From: JAHDNZ01 sp036721855
Lineage (GTDB): Bacteria > Bacillota > DTU065
NCBI GenBank assembly: GCA_036721855.1
Contig: DAIMKF010000016.1
Span: 1 to 41,092 of the forward strand
DNA length: 41,092 bases
Direction of reading: 5' to 3'
Both the position numbers and the translations under genes were made by a program. Of the stretch, positions 9,510 through 17,297 are shown one piece after another (position 1 is the first letter of the stretch; each line of letters opens with the position of its first letter). The notes under the pieces were generated by a model that was not told where the DNA came from, made no database searches, and saw only the letters and a program-made list of their open reading frames with translations.

Positions 9510-9538
9510 AGTATACGTACATTTTTAGCTATTGTCAA
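9510..9538 (-). promoter_or_regulatory. Sigma-A promoter of the ilv-leu operon
   Basis: Minus strand TTGACA at 9533-9538 and TATACT at 9510-9515, spacer 17 bp, placing the transcript start near 9503, directly before the T-box leader. Five of six or better at both boxes. Confidence 0.85.
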
Positions 9539-9768
9539 CTATTTTTTCATTTTTATCGTGTATACATTACAAAATACGTAAACCAACCTAGGTTTTTTCT
9601 TTTACCTTTTGATTTTACCGCTGAGAGCTGTTCTCACTTATTTGTTTTCGAATTTTTTTAAGAAATAGTTAGGAGTTTATATCTGTTTAGTTTTGTGTGA
9701 AAACCTTTTACATGCTAGAATAAAGAAGTACTCGTAAAAGTATTACATCAAGAGAGGAGGATTTAGCA
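9539..9768. other. AT-rich intergenic region between divergent ilv and DUF1538 promoters
   Basis: Apart from the two promoters I see only AT-rich sequence. There is no open frame with a ribosome site and no RNA gene. Confidence 0.5.
9693..9721 (+). promoter_or_regulatory. Probable extended -10 promoter of the DUF1538-PII unit
   Basis: TGCTAGAAT (extended -10, TAGAAT at 9716-9721) with a weak -35 TTGTGT at 9693-9698, spacer 17. It lies about 50 bp before the first gene of the unit. Confidence 0.5.
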
Positions 9769-10461
9769 TTGAACGTAATTAAACAAGGCCTTAAAGAAGC
9801 AGCCATGGCAATTTTACCTCTGACTTTTCTGGTTTTAATCCTAAGTATCATATTTTTGCCTTTCTCACTGGAAACTATCGGTCGCATTGTTATTGGCTCT
9901 TTCTTTACTTTAGTTGGCCTCTTTCTCTTTTTACAGGGCACTAAAATATCTTTGATTCCCATGGGTGAATTAATAGGAGCCTATCTCCCTCAAAGTGGCT
10001 CTTTAGCATTACTTATGGCCACCGCCTTTATCTTTTCTTTTTCTGTTACCCTAGCTGATCCTAGTGTCCATGTTATGGTAGAACAGTTTAAAAATCTCTC
10101 TGCCTCTGGAGTCCCTCCCAAGCTCCTTGCCGTATTAGTATCGCTTGGCATGGGACTTTTGGTGACCTTGGCCTTAATTAGAATTGTTTTTTCTATACCT
10201 ATTCGTCTTATCCTGGTAATAGGATATCTGGGGGTAATAACTTTGAGTTTTTTGGCCCCCAAAAATCTTGTTCCCTTCTTTTTAGATTCAGGTAGTATCT
10301 CCACCGGACCTATGGCTGTTCCCTGTATTATTGCTTTAGGACTGGGTACGGCCTCTGTACTAAGTGGTAAAAGTTCTTTGGAAGATGGTTTTGGTCTGGT
10401 TGGCCTTGCCACCTTAGGCCCGATTTTAACCCTAATGATCTGGGGGGTATTATTCTTATGA
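9769..10461 (+). CDS. DUF1538 family integral membrane protein, subunit A
   Basis: 230 aa, very hydrophobic, about 6-7 membrane segments. Matches the DUF1538 family (predicted permease of unknown substrate). Two motifs recur in the next protein: an acidic-Pro-Ser element (ADPSVHVM, about residue 96) and DSGSISTGPMAVP (about residue 173), placed within membrane segments as expected for a transport path. The start is TTG with AGAGGAGG 8 bases upstream. The end overlaps the next ATG by 4 bp (ATGA). In other organisms two such halves can occur in one polypeptide; here they are separate. Function is not known; ion or small-solute transport is an inference. Confidence 0.8.
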   Translation: MNVIKQGLKEAAMAILPLTFLVLILSIIFLPFSLETIGRIVIGSFFTLVGLFLFLQGTKISLIPMGELIGAYLPQSGSLALLMATAFIFSFSVTLADPSVHVMVEQFKNLSASGVPPKLLAVLVSLGMGLLVTLALIRIVFSIPIRLILVIGYLGVITLSFLAPKNLVPFFLDSGSISTGPMAVPCIIALGLGTASVLSGKSSLEDGFGLVGLATLGPILTLMIWGVLFL

Positions 10462-11207
10462 ATGTCGCCATCTTTATTGCCGAGTTTCTTAACACCTTTA
10501 TTGATGTTGCTAAAACCTTAATTCCCCTGATCGCACTTTTTGTAATCTTCGATGTTTTCTTTTTACATCTGCCGAAAAGCTTTATCCGCAAGGTAGCTTC
10601 CGGCACCTTAATGACTCTTTTTGGTTTAACCTTCTTTTTGCAAGGTGTCTATTTAGCTTTTGTTCCTCTGGCCAGAGAACTAGGTATAGCCTTTGGCTTT
10701 ATGAAACAAAAAGCTCTGCTTATTCCGGTTGGACTTTTCCTGGGTCTTTTTGTCACCATTGCCGAACCGTCACTAAGGGTTTTAGCCGATCAGGTTGAAA
10801 AAGCTTCCGCCGGTCATATAAAAGGCAGTCTCTTAATTACCACCGTTTCTCTCGGAGTCTCGGTACTTGTAGCTTTAGCTCTGTATTTGATTGGTAAAGG
10901 TATACCTTTAACTTGGATTATCATCCCGGGTTATTTAGTGGCTCTAGTCGGCCTCAAGTTTACCAGTTCAACCTTTGTGGCGATTGCCTTTGACTCAGGA
11001 GCCGTGGCTACAGGGCCACTAACTGTAACCTTTATGATGACTCTGGCCTTAAGCATTGCCGAAAACGCTCATTCCGCAGCTTTGGCCGGATTCGGTCTGG
11101 TTTGCACGGTAGCTTTAGCTGCTGTGCTCTCGGTTGAGTTATTAAGTGTACTGTTTTCCCTAAAGTTAAAACACAAAGAGGTGTCTAAAAGCTATGAACG
11201 CCAGTGA
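10458..11207 (+). CDS. DUF1538 family integral membrane protein, subunit B
   Basis: 249 aa, hydrophobic throughout, about 7 membrane segments. It is homologous to the preceding protein: AEPSLRVLADQ (about residue 95) and DSGAVATGPLTVT (about residue 177) match its two motifs, so the pair probably forms a pseudo-symmetric heterodimer. It starts in an ATGA overlap with subunit A and overlaps the PII-like gene by 14 bp, so all three are likely co-translated. Substrate unknown. Confidence 0.8.
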   Translation: MNVAIFIAEFLNTFIDVAKTLIPLIALFVIFDVFFLHLPKSFIRKVASGTLMTLFGLTFFLQGVYLAFVPLARELGIAFGFMKQKALLIPVGLFLGLFVTIAEPSLRVLADQVEKASAGHIKGSLLITTVSLGVSVLVALALYLIGKGIPLTWIIIPGYLVALVGLKFTSSTFVAIAFDSGAVATGPLTVTFMMTLALSIAENAHSAALAGFGLVCTVALAAVLSVELLSVLFSLKLKHKEVSKSYERQ

Positions 11208-11514
11208 ATATAATTTAATTGTGACCATTGTAAATAAAGGCTGGGCCGATGAGATCGTAGAAGCCTCCAAAACAGCCGGAGCCGAAGGCGGAACTATTAT
11301 CTATGGCCGAGGTACCGGTATTCATGAACAAAAAAACTTCTTTGGCATTATCATTGAGCCTGAAAAGGAACTTGTTCTCACGGTTATTGAAAAGAGCAAA
11401 ACCAAACCGGTCTTAGAAGCGATTAAAAAAGCCGGCAAACTCGAGCAGCCAGGTACCGGTATTGCTTTTGTCCTAAACTTAAGCGAAGTTAGCGGTATTG
11501 TACACAAGCAGTAA
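11194..11514 (+). CDS. PII-like nitrogen regulatory-family protein
   Basis: 106 aa. PII/GlnB superfamily fold: N-terminal LIVTIVNKGWADEIVEASKTAG, a short T-loop region GTIIYGRGTGIHE, and the C-terminal GTGIAFVLNLSEVSGI. The T-loop is shorter than in GlnB and lacks the uridylylated Tyr context of canonical GlnB. It overlaps the DUF1538 subunit B gene by 14 bp. By analogy with AmtB-GlnK and SbtA-SbtB pairs, it likely senses a nucleotide or metabolite and gates the DUF1538 membrane pair; this is inference. Confidence 0.85.
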   Translation: MNASEYNLIVTIVNKGWADEIVEASKTAGAEGGTIIYGRGTGIHEQKNFFGIIIEPEKELVLTVIEKSKTKPVLEAIKKAGKLEQPGTGIAFVLNLSEVSGIVHKQ

Positions 11515-11546
11515 AGTTAACCGCAGTAAAAATAAACTTTTTCCAG

Positions 11547-11582
11547 ATCATAAGAGGGCCTAAATTTAGGCCCTCTTATGAT
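11547..11582 (+). terminator. 36-bp perfect palindrome after the PII-like gene
   Basis: Two 18-base arms (ATCATAAGAGGGCCTAAA and its exact complement) with no unpaired centre. It begins 33 bp after the PII-like stop and is probably the unit's terminator. However, there is no T-run on either strand, so the call rests on position and stem strength; a protein-binding palindrome is the alternative. Confidence 0.55.
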
Positions 11583-11735
11583 TTAATGGCAATTGTCCAA
11601 GCTAAAATCATTCAATTATTTATAACTTATGAAGTAAAACTGTTATCGCTTACCTTCTTTAAGAAAAAACCTACCTCTAAAGTGGTTTGCCTCCAAATAT
11701 TAGGCCCTCTCCCTCGTCTAATTTAGGTTTTTAAC

Positions 11736-13313
11736 TTAGATGTTATAACCCAAGGGTGTTTTTAGATAAAACACATTATAACTAAGAGGACCCTTTCTTG
11801 GGGGGGTGCTTAAAAAACCGTCTGAAATCATCTTAGAAATAACCAAACCAATGATATTATGAACATAGCCTGCTAAATATTGATTTATCTGGCCGTAAAG
11901 ATGCTTGGGCACAAAACCGGTAAACTCCTTACAGATCAAAAACACAAGATCCGTAAGCAAAACTTCAAGTTCGTTTACCAAAGGCGAAAAGAGGTTTATA
12001 AGCTCTTCAAATTGCTTTTTGGTAAAGATTGGTATGGCCAACTTATAGCCTTTTTCTTTTTTTACCAGATTTAATCTAATCAATCGGGCTAAATCGTCAT
12101 CACTTATAGTCTCTTTGTTTATGCTGCCATTTTCAGTTTGCTGGAGTAAACCCTGGTTAAACATATTGCCTATTCCCTGGCGATACAATTCATTGTCGAA
12201 GTATTTGCCTAGCCATAAATAGACAAACTGACCTCTTTTAGGATCACTTGGATCCATATACGAATTATTCCCGGAGGCAAAAGGCTCTAGCGACTCTTTT
12301 TCATCCTCTGTTTCCTTAACAATAAACCAGCCATAGCCACCATCTTTGCGGGGTACAAAGGGTCCGTATTGGAGTTTTTCATGGGCATTTTGGATATGAC
12401 TCACTGCTTGGCGGATAATCAAAGGTACAATAATATAGCCCAGCTTTTCTATACCGAAATCACATCCGTAAAAACCAATATTTTTTACAGCTTCTTTCTT
12501 ATCAGTTAAAAATAGAGTAATTTTGTCAACTAGTTTAGCAACATAGGGTGAAAACATCTCAGACAAAGCTTTTTGATCGGCTAACTTTAGGATAATAAAG
12601 TCGGTAAGATAGTTATCACCTTTTTGAATCAGGGCATCGCCATATATTAAACGCGGCAGTTCATCTTCAATATATAGTGTGGGTATTCCTGTTATTAAAC
12701 TGATTTCCTCACAGGTAAGTGGTTTTTCATAGGCTGCCAGACATATGGCCCGAGCTAGCTGTGAATTAAGATACCGATTGGCATCCATACTCCCATTACA
12801 AGTATTGGTATCCCAATTAATTCTGTTATAGATCCTTGGCATTTTATCCATCCTTTCTTTAATTTGTTCACGCCCGACATGTAACCTCCATTTAACCGTA
12901 GTCAGAGGCAGATTATATCTTTGGGCTATCGTTTTTAGAGAAAGCTCCAAAAGATAATAATCTACCATGATATTGCGATACATAGCCGACAAAGAGTGCA
13001 GCGCTTGGAATACATTCTGATGCTCTTCCTTGACTATTAAGCGGTCTAGATAGTCGTAGTCTACAAACTCAGCTAAGTTCTGGTAAGATTCGCTTTTGGC
13101 TTTAGCGTCAATAAATTTGGCATAGCGATTATGGGCTATCTGCCAGATCCAGCCCTCTAAATTTTGGATTTCATATCTTGAGAGGCCATAGAGAATATGG
13201 CCTAAGATCTCTTGAGCCAGATCCTCGGCATCTTCTCTACATTTAAGTCTTTTAAGACAAAAGCGAAAGATCGGTTCGATATAATCTGTAACTGAATCCT
13301 TATTGTTTTCCAT
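11736..13313 (-). CDS. ECF-like RNA polymerase sigma factor with long C-terminal extension
   Basis: 525 aa. Residues ~8-75 are a sigma-70 region 2 (CREDAEDLAQEIL, NLEGWIWQIAHNRYAKFI) and ~100-155 a region 4 helix-turn-helix (LSLKTIAQRYNLPLTTVKWRLHVGREQIKE). The remaining ~360 residues are not part of a normal ECF factor. They contain winged-helix-like stretches (PLTCEEISLITGIP, about 200) and two related helical modules: one beginning SEMFSPYVAKLVDKI (~245), the other LINLFSPLVNELEVLL (~432). The ATG has AGAGGTG 4-5 bases upstream. No anti-sigma gene adjoins it, so the extension may carry the signal-sensing or inhibitory role. The regulon is unknown. Confidence 0.8.
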   Translation of the reverse strand: MENNKDSVTDYIEPIFRFCLKRLKCREDAEDLAQEILGHILYGLSRYEIQNLEGWIWQIAHNRYAKFIDAKAKSESYQNLAEFVDYDYLDRLIVKEEHQNVFQALHSLSAMYRNIMVDYYLLELSLKTIAQRYNLPLTTVKWRLHVGREQIKERMDKMPRIYNRINWDTNTCNGSMDANRYLNSQLARAICLAAYEKPLTCEEISLITGIPTLYIEDELPRLIYGDALIQKGDNYLTDFIILKLADQKALSEMFSPYVAKLVDKITLFLTDKKEAVKNIGFYGCDFGIEKLGYIIVPLIIRQAVSHIQNAHEKLQYGPFVPRKDGGYGWFIVKETEDEKESLEPFASGNNSYMDPSDPKRGQFVYLWLGKYFDNELYRQGIGNMFNQGLLQQTENGSINKETISDDDLARLIRLNLVKKEKGYKLAIPIFTKKQFEELINLFSPLVNELEVLLTDLVFLICKEFTGFVPKHLYGQINQYLAGYVHNIIGLVISKMISDGFLSTPPRKGPLSYNVFYLKTPLGYNI

Positions 13314-13698
13314 GTCACACCTCTAATTAAGCTTTTCATAAGTTATGTGTTGTACTTTTCCTCCAGGATAGGTTAAACCTGTAAGTTTTAAAATATCACT
13401 AGACCTTCCTGATATTTTTAGGTATCAGATAACCATAAGATTTTGGATTTTACCTTTAACAAAGCAGGAGCAGATAAAAAACAACTAATCATTTACAGAT
13501 AATTATAAAAGCTCGCTAGGTAATAATAACTATCTGCAGTTAAGTTTAACCAAAATGACTTAAAGAGCTATATTACATACCGGCATGAATCTGCCTAAAA
13601 AACAATTCATTGCGAAGTAAATAATGCAGAAGCAACCCTAATAAAAAAAGAAAAAAGGCAAACATAATAAATTATGGATGTTTACCTTTTTTCTATAT
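13314..13698. other. Gene-free stretch between sigma-factor and aspS genes
   Basis: 385 bp, AT-rich. It holds a 6-bp inverted repeat (CTGATA/TATCAG, 13409-13428) upstream of the sigma gene and the aspS terminator at its right end. I see no coding frame with a ribosome site and no confident promoter. Confidence 0.5.
13651..13693 (-). terminator. aspS terminator
   Basis: On the minus strand AAAAAAGG(T)AAACAT pairs with ATGTTTGCCTTTTTT across a short AT-rich loop, followed by more T. It starts about 6 bp past the aspS stop. Confidence 0.8.
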
Positions 13699-15009
13699 TT
13701 ATGGAGTTAACCTAGTGCGGTCTCTGGGAAATGCACTGGCTTCTCTTACATTGGTTAGTCCTAATAAACGCGATGTCAGTCTCTCTAGACCTATTGCTAA
13801 CCCACCATGGGGAGGCATCCCACAATAAAAAAGTTCAAGGTAACTAGCAAAATGCTTTGGTTCCATCCCTTTACTCTCAATCGATTCTACTAACTTTGAA
13901 TAATGATGAATCCTTTGCCCACCAGTAGTTATCTCTAAACCGTTAAAAAGCAGGTCAAAAGATGCTGTCAAACTACTATCTTCAGGAGCTGGCATTGTAT
14001 ACATAGGACGAATATCTCTGGGATAACGAGTAAGGAAAACTAGAGCTGATTTTTTATCTTTAGCTACATATTGGCAAATTAATCTTTCTCCTTCAGGATC
14101 TAGATCGCCTTTAGGGGATTCTTTGCCATATTGTCGTTTTAGTATTCCTTGAGCTTCTCTAACTGTCATTCTTGGTATTTCAGATATGACAGGGATTTCT
14201 ACTCTATGAAGGTTCAACTCCATTTCACATTCGTTAGCAACTTTCTCAAACATATGTCTTAATAACTTGGTCTCCAATACCATTAGATCAACCTCTGATT
14301 CAATAAAGCCCATTTCAAGATCAAGCGATATGTATTCGTTTAAGTGACGTGATGTATTATGGTCTTCTGCTCTATAGACTGGAGCTATTTCAAAAACTCG
14401 CTCAAAGCCTGCTCCTACCATCATCTGCTTATAAAACTGTGGTGATTGAGCTAGATAAGCTTGATCTTCGAAATAATTGATAGCAAAAAGGTTTGAGCCT
14501 CCTTCCGTACCAGAACCAACAATTTTAGGTGTGAAGATTCGAGTAAATCCATTTTTAGTTAGGAATTCAGCAAAGGCTGTTGCCAATATCGCTTGAATCT
14601 TAAAAATAGAATGTACCTGGGCATGCCTTAAAGAAAGTACACGATGATCTAAAAGTGTATCTAGTCGAGCATTTAGTTGGCTTTTATTAATTTCAAATGG
14701 TAATGGCGATAACGCTGGATTGATTGCTTCGATTAGGAGAACTTTAATTTCATACCCATTTGGCGCTTTTGGTGCTTTAACAACTTGGCCCTTAATCATG
14801 ACAACTGATTCTAAACTAATAGGTGTTTGGGTTAATTTATCTTCTAACACACATTGGATTAAGCCACTTCTATCACGTAGATCAAGGAAAACCAGATGAC
14901 CAAGATTTCGTAACCGGTGTACCCAGCCTTTAATAGTAATTGTCTCTTCAACATGTTGGTGTATTTCGGAGCAGAGCACACGGATATTTGATTGTTGATA
15001 GTTTGACAT
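13699..15009 (-). CDS. aspS: Aspartyl-tRNA synthetase, archaeal type (AspRS2), probably non-discriminating
   Basis: 436 aa. Class IIb synthetase: N-terminal OB anticodon domain (residues ~1-105), then catalytic core with motif 2 VYRAEDHNTSRHLNEY (about 220-235) and motif 3 GGLAIGLERL near the C-terminus. It lacks the GAD insertion of bacterial AspRS (~590 aa) and so is the short archaeal type. Two residues that distinguish tRNA choice in this subfamily are visible: His31 in GWVH and Pro83 in KAPNGYE. Both match the non-discriminating form, which charges tRNA-Asp and also mischarges tRNA-Asn with Asp for GatCAB amidation. AsnRS is the alternative, but the core looks like AspRS2. The start is ATG with GGGAGG 7-8 bases upstream, inside a leader ORF whose TAA overlaps it (TAATG). 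Confidence 0.88.
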   Translation of the reverse strand: MSNYQQSNIRVLCSEIHQHVEETITIKGWVHRLRNLGHLVFLDLRDRSGLIQCVLEDKLTQTPISLESVVMIKGQVVKAPKAPNGYEIKVLLIEAINPALSPLPFEINKSQLNARLDTLLDHRVLSLRHAQVHSIFKIQAILATAFAEFLTKNGFTRIFTPKIVGSGTEGGSNLFAINYFEDQAYLAQSPQFYKQMMVGAGFERVFEIAPVYRAEDHNTSRHLNEYISLDLEMGFIESEVDLMVLETKLLRHMFEKVANECEMELNLHRVEIPVISEIPRMTVREAQGILKRQYGKESPKGDLDPEGERLICQYVAKDKKSALVFLTRYPRDIRPMYTMPAPEDSSLTASFDLLFNGLEITTGGQRIHHYSKLVESIESKGMEPKHFASYLELFYCGMPPHGGLAIGLERLTSRLLGLTNVREASAFPRDRTRLTP

Positions 15010-15077
15010 TAAAAAAACCTCCCATTAATTATTTCCTTCAGGTGACGGTTATTGTTATTATCATCATCATTGTCCAT
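15009..15077 (-). CDS. Asp/Asn-rich leader peptide upstream of aspS
   Basis: 22 codons, beginning MDNDDDNNNNRHLKEI and ending in NGRFF. Codons 2-10 are nine consecutive Asp or Asn codons (GAC/GAT x4, AAT/AAC x5), and codon 18 is also Asn. It has its own ribosome site (GAGGTG, 5 bases before the ATG) and its TAA shares a base with the aspS ATG. The aspS ribosome site (GGGAGG, 15018-15023) lies in codons 19-20. Bases 15047-15053 (AATAACC, codons 9-11) can pair imperfectly with 15013-15019 (GGTTTTT), and ACCT at 15040-15043 with AGGT at 15017-15020, so the aspS site could be masked. The content resembles amino-acid leader peptides of attenuators. The ORF and its sequence are seen; the regulatory role is inferred. 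Confidence 0.75.
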   Translation of the reverse strand: MDNDDDNNNNRHLKEIINGRFF

Positions 15078-15093
15078 GTGATCACCTCATTTT

Positions 15094-15338
15094 AATAAAA
15101 AAAACCCCGCCCCAAAAAGGGACGAGGTATTTTCTCGTGGTACCACCCTAGTTACCGCCTTAGCGATCACTCTTACCCCTATAACGCAGGGAAATCCGTC
15201 CGCACCTACTGAATAAATGTTCAGGCGGAACTCTCTAGTGTCTTTCGTTTGATTAAAGTCACCATCTTGCAGCTAATAGATGGCTCTCTGTAGACTTTAT
15301 AAAACAAACTACTCCTCTAGATCATCGTTTTGTTTGTA
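15094..15338 (-). promoter_or_regulatory. T-box leader of aspS, probable Asp (GAC) specifier
   Basis: The minus-strand RNA has GAGTAGT and AGAGAGC stem I elements, GTTTG/CAAAC and AAAGTC/GACTTT helices, and the T-box sequence AGGGTGGTACCACG at 15136-15149. A GC-rich terminator hairpin with a T8 run follows (15097-15125). The 3' side of the specifier loop reads GAAAGACA, giving GAC (Asp) followed by A, between CAAAC and the CTAGA closing helix. An Asn triplet (AAC) occurs only inside the helix. Read-through would occur when tRNA-Asp is uncharged. Confidence 0.88.
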
Positions 15339-15344
15339 ACAGAT

Positions 15345-15350
15345 ATTATA
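15345..15350 (-). promoter_or_regulatory. Probable -10 box of the aspS leader promoter
   Basis: Minus-strand TATAAT, seven bases before the likely start of the T-box RNA. No good -35 is found 17 bases upstream, so confidence is moderate. Confidence 0.5.
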
Positions 15351-15532
15351 ATCATATCCAGGAATATTTCGGTTATTGTTATGTTACCATGCTTAAGCCG
15401 GTTAGTAAATAATAAATAGTTGAAAGATTGGTCAATAAAACCCGGAGCTGTCGCCTAAGATTCGTGACAATAAACTGCATGACAATAAACATCTCGCTAG
15501 TTTTTTTTAACTACATAAGCCATAAAAAAGAC

Positions 15533-15566
15533 AAAAACTGCCTGAACATTAATGCTCAGGCAGTTT
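15533..15566 (-). terminator. ilvD terminator
   Basis: Minus-strand AAAACTGCCTGA and TCAGGCAGTTTTT arms close on CATTAATG, ending in a T-run. It starts 2 bp past the ilvD stop. The complementary strand also ends in T, so it may work both ways. The ~110 bp between it and the aspS promoter holds only a short direct repeat (GACAATAAAC twice, near 15467 and 15481). Confidence 0.85.
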
Positions 15567-15568
15567 TG

Positions 15569-17218
15569 TTAAGCTTTAATAATAGCCCCTTCATTAGCTG
15601 AACTAACCTGTTTTACATAACGCTTTAGATAGCCGTTTAGGTTTCTTTCCGGCTTTTTGATACCGCTTTGACGGCGTTTTTCTAATTCTTCGGGAGTGAT
15701 ATTTAAATCCAACCTGCGGTTGGGGATATCGATTACAATTTCGTCGCCATCTTTAACCAAAGCTATCGGTCCTTCTTCATAAGCCTCGGGAGAAACATGG
15801 CCGATGGCCGCTCCGCGCGTAGCCCCTGAAAAACGTCCGTCGGTAATTAGGGCGACTGTCTTATCTAACCCCATGCCAAAAACAGCTGAGGTTGGGGATA
15901 ACATCTCACGCATTCCCGGACCGCCTTTGGGACCTTCATAGCGAATAACAAGGACATCACCCGGTCTTATTTTATTACCTAAAATAGCAGCTACCGCCTC
16001 TTCTTCGCTATCAAAAACTCGGGCCGGGCCTTTGTGCTGCATCATCTCTTTGGCCACCGCTCCTTGTTTTACTACCGCACCGTTTGGAGATAGGCTCCCC
16101 CATAAGGTTGCCAGACCTCCCTCTTGTTTATAGGGGTTGTTAAGAGGTCTTATCACCTCTAAATCTTGGGGTGGTCGGAGTCTATCTGAAACTAAGCCCG
16201 AAACTGTTTGAATAGTAGTATTAATAAGCCCGCCTGCAGCTAAAACAGACATCACCGCCGGAATGCCACCGGCTGCATCCAGATCTTCGAGATGATATTT
16301 CCCGGCTGGTCTTAAATAGCAGATCTGAGGAACCTTTCGGCTAAGCTCATCGAAATCTTCTAAAGTCAGCTTTACATCCGCTTCATGGGCAATGGCTAAA
16401 AGATGCAAAGCCGTATTGGTCGAGCAGCCCAAAGCCATATCCAAAGTTAAAGCATTCAGGAAGGCTTCTCTGGTTATAATCTCGCTGGGTTTTAAACCGT
16501 CTTCTACTAATTTGACCACTTGCATACCGCTTTCGGTGGCCAGACGCAGCCTTTTAGAATAAACGGCCAAAATGGTACCGTTTCCGGGCATGGCTATGCC
16601 TAAAGCCTCGGTAAGACAGTTCATGGAGTTGGCGGTAAACATTCCCGCACAGCTCCCACAAGACGGACAAGCCGTATCCTCCAGCTCTTTTAACTGACTG
16701 TCTGTCATCTCGTTGCAGGTTACCTTGCCTACCGCTTCAAAGACGGTATTCAAATCGACTGCTTCGTTTTGATAAAGTCCTTTAAGCATCGGCCCACCGC
16801 TTACTATTATGGCCGGAAGATCCAGCCTACAGAGAGCCATTAACATCCCTGGAACTATTTTGTCACAGTTGGGTATTAAAACCAAACCATCAAAATCATG
16901 GGCTCTGGCCATAACCTCCACACTGTCTGCAATTAGCTCCCGCGATGGCAGGGAATAGCTCATGCCGCTATGACCCATAGCCAGACCGTCACAAACCCCG
17001 ATTACACCAAATTCAAAGGGAACACCACCGGCCAGACTAATACCCCTTTTGACTGCCTCCACGATTAGACTTAGATGCATATGTCCGGGTACCACAGAGC
17101 TTTGAGCCGTGGCTATACCAATAAAGGGTCTTTTTAGCTCATAATCGGTTATTCCAAGTGCCTTAAGCAAGGAGCGATGAGGAGCTCTTTGAAGTCCCTC
17201 GGTTAAATTACTACCCAT
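15569..17218 (-). CDS. ilvD: Dihydroxy-acid dehydratase
   Basis: 549 aa. Fe-S dehydratase of the IlvD/Edd family, making the 2-keto acids for valine, leucine and isoleucine. It shows PNCDKIVPGM near residue 116 and ACPSCGSCAGMFTANSMNC near 185, carrying cluster cysteines, then CSTNTALH near 265 and the GRFSGATRGAAIGHVSPEA signature near 470. Length is standard. The ATG has AAGGAGG 7 bases upstream. It is a single gene away from the ilv-leu operon, and no T-box lies upstream; TATACT about 15 bp before the ribosome site could be its -10. Its control therefore seems different from the other branched-chain genes. Confidence 0.96.
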   Translation of the reverse strand: MGSNLTEGLQRAPHRSLLKALGITDYELKRPFIGIATAQSSVVPGHMHLSLIVEAVKRGISLAGGVPFEFGVIGVCDGLAMGHSGMSYSLPSRELIADSVEVMARAHDFDGLVLIPNCDKIVPGMLMALCRLDLPAIIVSGGPMLKGLYQNEAVDLNTVFEAVGKVTCNEMTDSQLKELEDTACPSCGSCAGMFTANSMNCLTEALGIAMPGNGTILAVYSKRLRLATESGMQVVKLVEDGLKPSEIITREAFLNALTLDMALGCSTNTALHLLAIAHEADVKLTLEDFDELSRKVPQICYLRPAGKYHLEDLDAAGGIPAVMSVLAAGGLINTTIQTVSGLVSDRLRPPQDLEVIRPLNNPYKQEGGLATLWGSLSPNGAVVKQGAVAKEMMQHKGPARVFDSEEEAVAAILGNKIRPGDVLVIRYEGPKGGPGMREMLSPTSAVFGMGLDKTVALITDGRFSGATRGAAIGHVSPEAYEEGPIALVKDGDEIVIDIPNRRLDLNITPEELEKRRQSGIKKPERNLNGYLKRYVKQVSSANEGAIIKA

Positions 17219-17297
17219 AAATTGCCTCCTTTATATTTTTTTATCTAGTATAGGCAACTAAAGTGGAGTAAGACTAAGACTAAAGGGAGTGGATTTG

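Noticed and set aside
11660..11695. Possible weak terminator for the sigma-factor gene (AAACC...GGTTTTTT on the minus strand)
   Set aside because: Stem only five base pairs with a long loop; not strong enough to list.
13409..13428. Short inverted repeat as an autoregulatory site of the sigma factor
   Set aside because: Six-bp arms in AT-rich DNA are expected by chance, and no ECF-type GGAAC/CGTC promoter pair is evident.
15050..15075. Trinucleotide (tca/att) microsatellite-like run
   Set aside because: Explained by the Asp/Asn codons of the aspS leader ORF on the minus strand.
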